DNA from: Megamonas sp. UBA1799
GTDB taxonomy: Bacteria > Bacillota > Negativicutes > Selenomonadales > Selenomonadaceae
Reading direction: 5' to 3'
DNA: 41,293 nucleotides
NCBI GenBank assembly: GCA_002319815.1
Contig: DCFR01000085.1
Coordinates: forward strand, 1 to 41,293
Made by a program: the position numbers and the translations under genes. This document shows, piece by piece, positions 16,192-23,760 of the stretch (the first letter of the stretch is position 1; each line of letters opens with the position of its first letter). The notes beneath the pieces are model-generated. The model was not told the DNA's origin, did no database searches, and was given only the letters and a program-made list of their open reading frames with translations.

Positions 16192-16908
16192 ATGGAGCTG
16201 GATTATTCTTTTTTGGAAAAAACATTGCTGCTGGTGCTTTTGGCGATACCGACAACACTGAAGCTGACCGTAGTTTCTGTCTTGGCCGCCGCGCCGTTTT
16301 CTCTGGGCATCGCTTTGGTGCGGCTGCATCAAAAGGGTGCGCTGCTCCGTTTGGTAACGGCTTACGTGACCTTTGTACGCGGCACGCCGATTGTATTGCA
16401 GATTTTGCTGGTCTACAGTCTGCTCCCCAGCGCGCTGAAAGCCGGTGCGGCGGGATTGGGGCTGCGCGTCGATGTGTTTGCTTTAAATCCGGTGTTCTAT
16501 GCCTATGCGGTGTTTACTTTAAACACGATCGCCTTGTTATCTGAGGTACTCCGGTCGGCGCTGGGCAATATCGCGCCGGGCCAGATGGAGGCAGCGCTTT
16601 GCGCCGGGCTCACAAAACCGCAGGCTTACGCATATATCATTTTGCCGCAGGCCTTGGTTTCCGCTATGCCGAATCTGTGTAATCTGACGGTCAATCTTAT
16701 CAAAGGAACATCTTTGGCTTTTTTGATGACGGTACAGGATATGACGGCGACAGCAAAGATTGCCGCTTCATATGGGTATAATTATATCGAAGCCTATCTG
16801 GATGTTTTTGCCGGCTATGTACTGGTTTGTTCCATCGTTCAATGTTTGTTTCATTATGCTGAGCGCCATGTCGGCAGATATCGTCTGGCCCGGCAGAAGC
16901 AGGGGTGA
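16192..16908 (+). CDS. Amino-acid ABC transporter permease (second subunit)
   Basis: Second HisMQ-family permease, 238 aa. It has the conserved FVRGTPIVLQILLVY segment and the EAA loop MEAALCAGLTKPQAYAYI, followed by LPQALVSAMPNL. It starts 2 bp after the preceding stop, with GGGGAGG just upstream inside the previous gene, so translation is probably coupled. The sequence differs clearly from the first permease, which is unlike systems that use a single homodimeric channel. The ATPase gene follows after 3 bp. Confidence 0.9.
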   Translation: MELDYSFLEKTLLLVLLAIPTTLKLTVVSVLAAAPFSLGIALVRLHQKGALLRLVTAYVTFVRGTPIVLQILLVYSLLPSALKAGAAGLGLRVDVFALNPVFYAYAVFTLNTIALLSEVLRSALGNIAPGQMEAALCAGLTKPQAYAYIILPQALVSAMPNLCNLTVNLIKGTSLAFLMTVQDMTATAKIAASYGYNYIEAYLDVFAGYVLVCSIVQCLFHYAERHVGRYRLARQKQG

Positions 16909-16911
16909 AAA

Positions 16912-17664
16912 ATGCTTAAAATTCGTAATGTGCATAAAAAGTTTCATCATATTGAAGTTCTTAAAGGCGTAGATATTACGGTTGATAAAGGAGATGTGGT
17001 CGCGATTCTCGGGCCAAGCGGTTCGGGAAAAACCACTTTGCTCCGCTGTATTAATTTTTTGGAACGCGCCGATCAGGGTGAGATGGAGTTTGATGCCGTT
17101 CATTTGGAATTTACGGCGGCATCCAGTCGGGAAATTGCTCAAATTCGCAAAAAAACTGCTTTTGTGTTTCAAAATTATAATCTTTTTCAAAATAAAACCG
17201 CACTGGAAAACGTGACGGTCGGGCTTACCGTCGGAAGGGGCATGAGCCGTATTCAGGCCGAAGCAGTCGGAATGAAGGCGTTGATAAAAGTTGGATTGGC
17301 GGATCGGGCGAATTTTTATCCGGCGCAGCTTTCCGGCGGTCAGCAGCAGCGCGTAGGGATTGCGCGCGCGATTGCTGTAGAGCCGGACGTGATTCTCTTC
17401 GATGAGCCGACTTCAGCGCTGGATCCGGAATTGGTGGGCGAAGTTTTGGCGGTGATTAAGCAGCTGGCTAAAGAGGGCAAGACCATGGTGATTGTCACGC
17501 ATGAAATGAAGTTTGCCGCTGAGGTCGCAACGCACGTGGTTTTCATGGCGGATGGCAATATCGTTGAGGAAGGCAGTCCTGAAATGATGTTTGTTTGTCC
17601 GAAGGAAGAACGGACCCGGAGTTTCCTGCGGCGCATTCTGCCCCAGATTGAATATAATATTTAA
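16912..17664 (+). CDS. Amino-acid ABC transporter ATPase (GlnQ/TcyN type)
   Basis: Cytoplasmic ATPase of a polar amino-acid importer, 250 aa. Walker A GPSGSGKTTLL, Q-loop VFQNYNLFQNKTALENV, signature LSGGQQQRVGIARAI, Walker B VILFDEPTSALDPE and switch VTHEMKFA are intact. The C-terminus is canonical (EEGSPEMMF then RTRSFLRRI). ATG 16912 lies 3 bp after the permease stop with AGGGG overlapping that end. Last gene of the methyltransferase/importer unit; no convincing terminator was seen in the 74 bp before the next gene. Confidence 0.93.
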   Translation: MLKIRNVHKKFHHIEVLKGVDITVDKGDVVAILGPSGSGKTTLLRCINFLERADQGEMEFDAVHLEFTAASSREIAQIRKKTAFVFQNYNLFQNKTALENVTVGLTVGRGMSRIQAEAVGMKALIKVGLADRANFYPAQLSGGQQQRVGIARAIAVEPDVILFDEPTSALDPELVGEVLAVIKQLAKEGKTMVIVTHEMKFAAEVATHVVFMADGNIVEEGSPEMMFVCPKEERTRSFLRRILPQIEYNI

Positions 17665-17738
17665 TTCGACATTTTCTTAAGTTTTCCGGCATTTTTTCGA
17701 TACAAGAAATAGAGGGTTAAATATTAGGAGGTGCTTTT

Positions 17739-18212
17739 ATGCGGGTAGAGAATACTCTGCGCATCGGAAGCGGCAGCCAGCAGACGGGAACAAAGACCGG
17801 TAAGGCGCAGTCGGCGACGGCAACGGCTGATGATTTTGGTGCGATCTACAGCGACAAAGTCAAAAAACTTTGGGACGATTTCCAGAAAACGGGTTTGACG
17901 GCAGCCGATCAGGCGCTGAAAGATGCCGGCGGCGAAGATGTTCTGAAGCTGAAGCAGGAACTGGAAAAGGAAGCCAAACAGCAGAAGAGTTCCAATGCTT
18001 TGAATACGGAAACGATTAAAAAAATCATGCCGGATGGATCCGTTCTGACGATTACGATGAAAAACGGCAAAGTAGCGGATCAGTATCGCAAGCAGCCGCA
18101 TATGATTGCGGCGACGGATATACTGCATCCGGAAAACACGGATCAGAAGATTGCCAGCAGTACGCGGGAGACAACGAAACGCGTGGCGCGCTGCAATGTG
18201 TTTGATGATTGA
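17739..18212 (+). CDS. Hypothetical soluble protein, 157 aa
   Basis: I do not recognise this family. A strong AGGAGG site precedes ATG 17739 and a good terminator follows the stop, so it is a real gene. The protein has no signal peptide or membrane helix. An N-terminal Gly/Ser/Thr-rich stretch of about 30 residues looks disordered. A charged helical middle part follows (KVKKLWDDFQKTGLTAADQAL and LKLKQELEKEAKQQK), then a short beta-like part (GSVLTITMKNGKVADQYR) and a basic tail with a single Cys. The middle resembles small regulatory or flagellar accessory proteins only in general character. It lies between the importer operon and alr. Confidence 0.75.
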   Translation: MRVENTLRIGSGSQQTGTKTGKAQSATATADDFGAIYSDKVKKLWDDFQKTGLTAADQALKDAGGEDVLKLKQELEKEAKQQKSSNALNTETIKKIMPDGSVLTITMKNGKVADQYRKQPHMIAATDILHPENTDQKIASSTRETTKRVARCNVFDD

Positions 18213-18221
18213 AGAATGAAG

Positions 18222-18247
18222 CGGGTCGCAGGGATGCGGCCTTTTTT
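18222..18247 (+). terminator. Rho-independent terminator after the 157-aa gene
   Basis: GGTCGCA (18224-18230) pairs with TGCGGCC (18235-18241), one G-U pair, GGGA loop, then six T. It starts about 10 bp after the stop codon. Confidence 0.85.
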
Positions 18248-18321
18248 CGTGCCTTTTCATTTGTGCGGGCGGGGTGTAAAATAGGAACGTGATTTGAATT
18301 TGATACTGGGGAGCGATACAT

Positions 18322-19431
18322 ATGGCAAATCGGGGAGCCTGGGCGGAAATAGATCTCAGGGCAATTGAGCATAACATACGGGAAATCAAGCGCTGCATCA
18401 AGGGCGGCGCCAAGTTCTGTGCGGTGGTGAAGGCGGACGCTTATGGACATGGAGCCGTTGCCGTGGCGCGGCTGGCGGTAGAACAGGGAGCGGATTATCT
18501 GGCGGTGGCGGTTTTGTCCGAGGCGGTGGAGCTTAGAAAAGCCGGTTTCACGACGCCGATCCTGTTGCTGGGCGCAACGCAGTATGAGGAAGCGGATATG
18601 GTTGTCGGCTATCAGGTGACGCAGGCGGTGTTCACGTGCGAAGCAGCGGAGGCGTTGTCGGCAGCGGCGCTGCGTCAGGGTAAAAAAGCCAAGGTACATC
18701 TCGCCGTTGATACCGGCATGGGCCGTATCGGCGTCCGTCCAGAAGATGCCGGTGACATGGCGGCCCGGATTGCCGCGCTGCCGGGCATTGAGCTGGAGGG
18801 AATGTTTTCTCATTTCGCTTTGTCGGATGCCAGGGATAAAACATATGCTTATGAGCAGTTTGCGCGGTTTCAGCGGGCAATTGCCGGCATCGAAGCCAGG
18901 GGTATTCAGATTCCCATTAAGCATATTGCCAATTCGGCGGCGATTTTTGAGATGCCGGATACGCATCTTGATATGGTGCGCGCCGGCGTTATCCTTTATG
19001 GTCTCTGGCCGTCCGATGAGGTGGCGCATGCGGTGGAGTTGCGCCCGGCGATGCGCGTTTGCGCCCGCATTACCTATGTGAAGGCGGTGCATCCAGGCGA
19101 GACCGTGAGCTATGGACGCACCTTTACGGCGGCGCGGGAAATGCGGCTGGCGACGCTGCCTATTGGCTATGCGGACGGCTATACGCGTCTGTATGCCGGG
19201 AAAGCTGCCGTTGAGCTGAATGGGCGGCGGGCGCCGATTGTCGGCCGCATTTGTATGGATCAATGCATGGCGGATGTAACGGATATTCCTATGGCGGCTG
19301 TAGGTGATCCGGTTACGATTTTTGGGTCGCCAACCTTGCCGGCGGATGAAGCCGCCGGTTGGCTGGGTACAATCAATTATGAGGTCGTATGCATGATTGC
19401 GCCGCGGGTGCCGCGGGTGTACATCGGCTGA
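18322..19431 (+). CDS. alr: Alanine racemase
   Basis: PLP enzyme that converts L-alanine to D-alanine for peptidoglycan, 369 aa (normal). The PLP lysine is Lys37 in AVVKADAYGHG, and the second catalytic base is Tyr264 in ETVSYGRTF. Other family blocks: HLAVDTGMGRIG, GMFSHFA, RAGVILYG, PIGYADGY and GRICMDQ. ATG 18322 has GGGGAGC 8 nt upstream. It appears monocistronic between the terminator at 18222 and the very long hairpin at 19471. Confidence 0.97.
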   Translation: MANRGAWAEIDLRAIEHNIREIKRCIKGGAKFCAVVKADAYGHGAVAVARLAVEQGADYLAVAVLSEAVELRKAGFTTPILLLGATQYEEADMVVGYQVTQAVFTCEAAEALSAAALRQGKKAKVHLAVDTGMGRIGVRPEDAGDMAARIAALPGIELEGMFSHFALSDARDKTYAYEQFARFQRAIAGIEARGIQIPIKHIANSAAIFEMPDTHLDMVRAGVILYGLWPSDEVAHAVELRPAMRVCARITYVKAVHPGETVSYGRTFTAAREMRLATLPIGYADGYTRLYAGKAAVELNGRRAPIVGRICMDQCMADVTDIPMAAVGDPVTIFGSPTLPADEAAGWLGTINYEVVCMIAPRVPRVYIG

Positions 19432-19470
19432 CGAAAAATCAGACGGCGGATTGCGTTGTGACAGGCGTTA

Positions 19471-19530
19471 TTTTGCATATAAATCGGCCCCATCCGGAGT
19501 TGTCTGGATGGGGCCGATTTATATGCAAAA
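19471..19530. repeat. 25-bp perfect inverted repeat between alr and deoC
   Basis: Arms 19471-19495 and 19506-19530 are perfectly complementary over 25 bp, with a 10-nt loop. The stem includes TCGGCCCCATCC. It lies between convergent alr and deoC, and deoC ends only 9 bp beyond it. There is no U-tract outside the stem on either strand; only four T/A pairs form its ends. Bidirectional termination is the simplest role, but the stem is far longer than needed. Confidence 0.7.
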
Positions 19531-19538
19531 CTAGAAAC

Positions 19539-20204
19539 TTATACGTCGCTGTCCTGTTTATCTTTTAAAAGTTTTACAGCAGCGCTGGCGCCAATGCGGT
19601 CGCAGCCTTCCGTAAGATATTGTTTCATGTCGGCGATGGTGCGAATGCCGCCCGCCGCCTTGATTTTGACTTCGGGGCCGATATGCTGCTTGAGAAGCTG
19701 TACGTCGGAATGCGTGGCGCCGCCGGGGCCAAAACCGGTTGAAGTCTTGATGTAATCAGCGCCGGCCTGCGTGACGGCCTGACACAAGGCGATTTTTTCA
19801 TCATCTTCCAAATAACAGGTTTCGATGATGACTTTTAGTATTTTATGACCGACAGCTTTTTTTACGGCCATGATTTCAGTGGTGATTTTGTTCAAGTCGC
19901 CATTTTTTACATCACTCAGATTGATGACCATATCAACTTCAGCTGCACCGTTTTTGACCGCTTGTTTAGCAGCGGCAACTTTGGTTTCTGTGGTATCATA
20001 ACCGAGGGGAAAGCCGATTACGGTGCCAATGTTCAGCGCGGGCCCGAAGGTTTCACGTACACGGGCGATATAGCAAGGCGGAATGCAGATCGAGGCGGTC
20101 TTGTAGACAATAGCCTGTTCGCAAAGCTCCTGTATTTCCTCCCAGGTGGCAGTCGGTTGGAGCAGGGTATGGTCAACTTTGGTGAGGATGGCAGAACCTT
20201 TCAT
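19539..20204 (-). CDS. deoC: Deoxyribose-phosphate aldolase
   Basis: Class I aldolase splitting 2-deoxyribose-5-phosphate to acetaldehyde and glyceraldehyde-3-phosphate in deoxynucleoside catabolism; 221 aa. The Schiff-base lysine is Lys153 in DYIKTSTGFGPGGAT, and the companion lysine lies in KIKAAGGIR. The N-terminus VDHTLLQPTAT is typical. ATG 20204 has AAGGGGG 8 nt upstream; the longer frame to 20261 has no ribosome site. A perfect TATAAT at 20235-20240 (minus) lies 30 bp before the start, with only a weak -35. No deo partner genes are adjacent. Confidence 0.96.
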   Translation of the reverse strand: MKGSAILTKVDHTLLQPTATWEEIQELCEQAIVYKTASICIPPCYIARVRETFGPALNIGTVIGFPLGYDTTETKVAAAKQAVKNGAAEVDMVINLSDVKNGDLNKITTEIMAVKKAVGHKILKVIIETCYLEDDEKIALCQAVTQAGADYIKTSTGFGPGGATHSDVQLLKQHIGPEVKIKAAGGIRTIADMKQYLTEGCDRIGASAAVKLLKDKQDSDV

Positions 20205-20325
20205 AAAGAAAACCCCCTTCAAATTGGTGGTTCTATTATAGCATAGAAATTGCCTGCACAATAAATTTTATGAAAATAAAATGAGAGTGGTATGCTTTTA
20301 TGCTCTGTGCAATCGTTTTCGCAGG

Positions 20326-20362
20326 AAAAAACCAGAGGCAGGCTGTGCTGTTCCTCTGGTTT
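20326..20362 (-). terminator. Terminator of the nitroreductase gene
   Basis: 10-bp perfect stem AAACCAGAGG (20329-20338) and CCTCTGGTTT (20353-20362). On the minus strand it is followed by a run of T, 28 bp after the nitroreductase stop. Confidence 0.85.
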
Positions 20363-20389
20363 CTTTACTACATTGGATTTTGCTGTCTG

Positions 20390-20986
20390 TTAACGAATGA
20401 TTTTTAAACGATCGCGAAGCGGGAGCTTTTCTATAGGTTTTGGAGCGGCGGTGGCTTCGCCAAAAGGCATTTGCGCCGTCAGTTTCCAGCCAGCCGGCAA
20501 TTGCAGCCATGTTTTTACATCCGCGTCAATCAATGGATTATAATGCTGCAGATTGACGCCCAGCCCGGCTTCCGTCAAAGCGGTCCAGATCGCAAACTGC
20601 AGCATGCCATTCGCTTGCTGCGCCCAAATCGGAAAGTTTTCCGCATAGGAAGGGTAAGCCTTCTGCATTTTTTCCACGGTAGGCATATCTTCAAAAAATA
20701 AAATCGTTCCATAAGCGGCGGCAAAACCGTTAATCTTTTCATCCGTGGCCGAAAATTTTTCTGCTGGGACAATGGCCGCCAGAATGTTTTTTGTCAGCGC
20801 CCATACTTTTTCATGATTTTCGCCCAAGAGAACAATGACTCTGGCTGACTGCATATTGAAGGCCGAAGGGACTTCCGGCAGGAGTGTTTCAATGATCTGC
20901 GTAATTTGTTCCTGGCGAAGGGGAATGTTTTTACCGAGTGCGTAATTGGTACGGCGTCCTTTAATTGCTTCGATTAGAGACTTCAT
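20390..20986 (-). CDS. Nitroreductase-family flavoprotein
   Basis: FMN-dependent NAD(P)H oxidoreductase of the nitroreductase fold, 198 aa. The N-terminal helix IEAIKGRRTNYAL and PSAFNMQSARVIVLLGENH match the FMN phosphate-binding region (the subgroup with SAFNMQ). WTALTEAGLGVNLQHYNP is the second flavin-contact block, and the C-terminus MPFGEATAAPKPIEK is typical. It resembles the small putative-nitroreductase subgroup rather than NfsB. ATG 20986 has GGGAG 7 nt upstream; a good promoter lies at 21025-21053. Physiological substrate not predictable. Confidence 0.88.
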   Translation of the reverse strand: MKSLIEAIKGRRTNYALGKNIPLRQEQITQIIETLLPEVPSAFNMQSARVIVLLGENHEKVWALTKNILAAIVPAEKFSATDEKINGFAAAYGTILFFEDMPTVEKMQKAYPSYAENFPIWAQQANGMLQFAIWTALTEAGLGVNLQHYNPLIDADVKTWLQLPAGWKLTAQMPFGEATAAPKPIEKLPLRDRLKIIR

Positions 20987-21024
20987 GTTTTTACTCCCTT
21001 TCCTTATATCCTTTTTCTTCTATC

Positions 21025-21053
21025 ATTATAGTATGATTTAAAGCTATTATCAA
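21025..21053 (-). promoter_or_regulatory. Predicted nitroreductase promoter
   Basis: Minus strand TTGATA (21048-21053), 17 bp, perfect TATAAT (21025-21030). The -35 lies inside a small palindrome (CTATT-GAT-AATAG) that could be an operator. Confidence 0.7.
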
Positions 21054-21107
21054 TAGTAAATGATTGTTATTTGCAATTTTCCTGTTTGTCAGGAGAAATT
21101 TGGCTTT

Positions 21108-21146
21108 TCAGATGCTGGCTTTTCCGTAGGGAAAGCCAGCATCTGA
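21108..21146. repeat. 15-bp perfect hairpin between divergent genes
   Basis: Arms TCAGATGCTGGCTTT (21108-21122) and AAAGCCAGCATCTGA (21132-21146), loop 9 nt. It lies between the divergent nitroreductase and the secreted-protein gene, with no U-tract on either strand, so it is not an ordinary terminator. AAATTTGGCT is found just upstream (about 21097), echoing the repeat at 13263. The rest of the 308-bp gap holds the nitroreductase promoter and an AT-rich stretch before 21295. Confidence 0.6.
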
Positions 21147-21294
21147 CGGATTCATAAAAGTGAGAATAGAATTTTGATTGGTGAAATTTTATAAAAATAA
21201 AGGAAAAAAATTCGTTCATGGAGAAGTTATATATTGCAATTTCATCGCGTTTTTTGCGAGCGGATTGGCAGGTTTATATGAGGGGGAATAGGAA

Positions 21295-21885
21295 ATGATG
21301 AAGAAAGTCGCGGCTGTCATGGCTGCAGTATGGATGATTTTAGCAGCGGGGATGACGGCCGGGGAAGCTGCTGCGCCATCCGGAAAAGTGCAGGGGACGG
21401 TGACCTGGCGGTACAGTCTGATGCGGGCAACGCAGGGAATCGGGGATCAGAAGCCGATTGCCGGTATTGACATTATCAACAGTAGTAATCAGGATAAGAT
21501 TTATAATGATCGGGGAGCGAGAGTGCAGCTGATTCCTTATTTCTTTGACAAGATGAGCATTACTTCAAGTCAGGAGCAGGATTGGTATACGCGGGGAATT
21601 GCTCCGGCCGGCAGTAATATTTTTGTAACGGAAACGGATGAGGACGGAAATTATCAAATCGATAACATTCCTGAGGGGACCTATGAGTTGGTTATTATTT
21701 CCGGACGGGCCAAGTCCAACAGCATTCCGCCGGAACAGGAAGCGACGATGAAACGGTATGTGCGGAATTGGGATGTTTTTGATTTGTTTGTCCTGAACGG
21801 CAGTAATTATATCATCAAGCGGGTCGTTATCCAGCCTGGGATGCCGGTGGTCGAAAACTATGAATTTGAGGCCGCCAGACAGTAA
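21295..21885 (+). CDS. Secreted protein with a carboxypeptidase-regulatory/Cna-B-like beta domain
   Basis: 196 aa with a clear signal peptide (VAAVMAAVWMILAAGMTAGEAAA, cleaved about residue 25). The mature protein carries TETDEDGNYQIDNIPEGTY at about 110-128, the hallmark of carboxypeptidase-regulatory-like or Cna-B beta-sandwich domains, followed by YELVIISG. No sorting signal or transmembrane anchor is seen. A purine-rich site (GGGGGAATAGGAA) precedes tandem ATGs at 21295 and 21298. Its stop lies 49 bp before the ROK kinase, so cotranscription is possible. Specific role unknown. Confidence 0.75.
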   Translation: MMKKVAAVMAAVWMILAAGMTAGEAAAPSGKVQGTVTWRYSLMRATQGIGDQKPIAGIDIINSSNQDKIYNDRGARVQLIPYFFDKMSITSSQEQDWYTRGIAPAGSNIFVTETDEDGNYQIDNIPEGTYELVIISGRAKSNSIPPEQEATMKRYVRNWDVFDLFVLNGSNYIIKRVVIQPGMPVVENYEFEAARQ

Positions 21886-21934
21886 GCCGGACTGTGGGCC
21901 GCGGCTGAAAATTGGCAGCAGGGGAGCAGAAATG

Positions 21935-22828
21935 ATGCCGGAGTACGTTTGTATTGATATTGGCGGGACGACAATCAAATATGGCGTGACGGATGGCGGC
22001 GGTCGTTTCCTGGCGAAAGGAAAGGCCCCAAATCCGATTTGTGCCGGCGGCGTGGGCGCCATGGTTTCTTTGGCTATTTCACGGATACGGGCGTATCAGA
22101 AGGAGTATTCGCCGGTAGGGCTGGCCGTGGCGACAACAGGCATTGTGGATGCGTCGTCGGGAACGGTTCTCTATGCGGCAGAGCATTTGCCCGGCTATAC
22201 CGGTACGCGGCTGCAGGCGATTTTGGAAGAGGCCTGCGGCCTTCCCTGTCGGGTTGAGAATGATGTGAATTGCGCCGGGATGGGAGAATATTGGCTGGGC
22301 GCCGGCCGTGGGGCCGACTTGCTGGTCTGCCTGACGGTTGGCACCGGCATTGGCGGCAGTGTGATTTTTAAGGGGCAGCTGGTGCCGGGGGCTTCGCATT
22401 GCGCGGGGGAGGTAGGTTATCTGCGCATTGGCGAACCGGGGACATTGGAATCGCTGGCCTCCGCATCCCGTCTGATCGCTGAGACTGCGGAGGCGAAAGG
22501 GATGCCGGCGGATGAAGTCAACGGTGAGCTGGTTTTTGCCTGGGCCCGGGCTGGCGATCCGTCAGCTCTGGCAACGGCAGAGCGAATGGTACAGCGTCTG
22601 GCGGCTGGAATTGCCAATGTTTGTTATGTGCTGAATCCTGAGGTGGTTGTGCTTGGCGGCGGAATTATGGCGCAGGAAGGTTTTTTAAAACCGCGCTTAC
22701 TGGAGGCTCTGCGCGCGGCCTTGCTGCCGCGGGTTTATGCGGGGACGCGGTTTGCTTTTGCGCAGTTGGGCAATGATGCCGGTATGATCGGGGCATTATA
22801 TTGCCTGCTGCATGAGGGAACGCATTGA
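21935..22828 (+). CDS. ROK-family sugar kinase (candidate GlcNAc or ManNAc kinase)
   Basis: ROK-type kinase, 297 aa. ATP phosphate loops are DIGGTTIKYG (N-terminus) and LTVGTGIGGSVIF. The catalytic Asp is in VENDVNCAGMGEYW, and LGGGIMAQEGF is the late nucleotide-binding block. The zinc-binding CxCGxxGC motif of many ROK proteins is missing (SHCAGEVGYLRIG then LESLASAS), placing it among the zinc-free subgroup. No DNA-binding domain is present, so it is not a NagC-type repressor. ATG 21935 is 8 nt after AGGGGAG; ATG 21932 is also possible. Neighbouring nagB and nagA suggest phosphorylation of amino sugars from peptidoglycan turnover. Confidence 0.87.
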   Translation: MPEYVCIDIGGTTIKYGVTDGGGRFLAKGKAPNPICAGGVGAMVSLAISRIRAYQKEYSPVGLAVATTGIVDASSGTVLYAAEHLPGYTGTRLQAILEEACGLPCRVENDVNCAGMGEYWLGAGRGADLLVCLTVGTGIGGSVIFKGQLVPGASHCAGEVGYLRIGEPGTLESLASASRLIAETAEAKGMPADEVNGELVFAWARAGDPSALATAERMVQRLAAGIANVCYVLNPEVVVLGGGIMAQEGFLKPRLLEALRAALLPRVYAGTRFAFAQLGNDAGMIGALYCLLHEGTH

Positions 22829-22897
22829 TGGTTTAGCACTGCATCAAGGAAATGTTTTTACATAGGAAAGCCTATATTGTATCTGGGAGGCAGGAGA

Positions 22898-23638
22898 ATG
22901 AGGGTAAGGATCAGCGACACGTATGAAGATATGAGCGCGGCGGCGGCAGAACTGGTGATTGAGCAGGTACGGCGCAAGCCGGATACGGTGCTTGGACTGG
23001 CAGCAGGCAGTACGCCGCTGCTGCTTTACAAAAAGTTGGGCGAAGCTTATAAGGCTGGCAGGGTCGATTTTGCGCAGGTGAGGACGTTCAATCTTGATGA
23101 GTATATCGGCCTGCCGCTGGAACATCCGCAAAGTTATCATCATTTCATGCAGCTGAATTTTTTTCATGCATTGAATGTACAGCCGGAGCACGTTGCGCTG
23201 CCTAATGGAATGGCGGATGATATTGCTGCGGAGTGCGCGCGTTACAGTGCAAAAATCGAAGCGGCGGATGGCATTGATCTGATGGTGCTGGGCATCGGAC
23301 CAAATGCGCATATTGGCTTCAATGAACCAGGGCATTGCTTTGTGCCGGAAACGCATGTGGTGGAGCTGAGCGCCGCGACGCGGGCTGCCAATGCGCGTTT
23401 TTTTGTCAAGCCTGAGGATACGCCGCATTGGGCGGTCAGTATGGGCATCCGTGATATTATGTCGGCGCATAATATTTTGCTCTTGGCGAGCGGAGCCGGT
23501 AAAACCGGGGCGGTATGGCAAGCTGTCTGCGGCGATATTACTCCCATGGCGCCGGCGTCCATTCTGCAGCTGCATCGCAATGCACTGGTACTGATGGATA
23601 AAGCGGCGGCGGCCCGGCTGCCGGAAAAGTATCAATAA
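22898..23638 (+). CDS. nagB: Glucosamine-6-phosphate deaminase
   Basis: Converts glucosamine-6-phosphate to fructose-6-phosphate and ammonia; 246 aa. Phosphate loop LGLAAGSTPLLLY, catalytic NLDEYIGL (Asp67, Glu68), and GIGPNAHIGFNEPG with His138 and Glu143. The position of E. coli Asp141 is Asn here, as I recall for Gram-positive NagB enzymes. ATG 22898 follows GGGAGG by 7 nt; the in-frame extension to 22877 has no ribosome site. It lies 69 bp after the ROK kinase and before nagA, forming an amino-sugar catabolic group. Confidence 0.95.
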   Translation: MRVRISDTYEDMSAAAAELVIEQVRRKPDTVLGLAAGSTPLLLYKKLGEAYKAGRVDFAQVRTFNLDEYIGLPLEHPQSYHHFMQLNFFHALNVQPEHVALPNGMADDIAAECARYSAKIEAADGIDLMVLGIGPNAHIGFNEPGHCFVPETHVVELSAATRAANARFFVKPEDTPHWAVSMGIRDIMSAHNILLLASGAGKTGAVWQAVCGDITPMAPASILQLHRNALVLMDKAAAARLPEKYQ

Positions 23639-23700
23639 TATTTCCTCGTGCGCCGGATTGAATTCCTTCATTGATGCATCCGGTTTCATTCGGTTTTGTC

Positions 23701-23729
23701 TTGTGGATTCTTTGACCGTCGTCTATAAT
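23701..23729 (+). promoter_or_regulatory. Predicted nagA promoter
   Basis: TTGTGG (23701-23706), 17 bp, perfect TATAAT (23724-23729), 31 bp before the nagA start. Suggests nagA and the EIIA gene can be transcribed separately from nagB. Confidence 0.5.
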
Positions 23730-23760
23730 AGGAAAAGGAAGTCCTTAGGAGGAATGATGA

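Noticed and set aside
18052..19263. Long minus-strand open frame across alr (403 codons)
   Set aside because: Shadow of the alanine racemase coding sequence in a GC-rich region; no recognisable domain.
21935..22828. ROK protein as a NagC/XylR-type repressor
   Set aside because: No N-terminal helix-turn-helix; the protein starts directly with the kinase phosphate loop.
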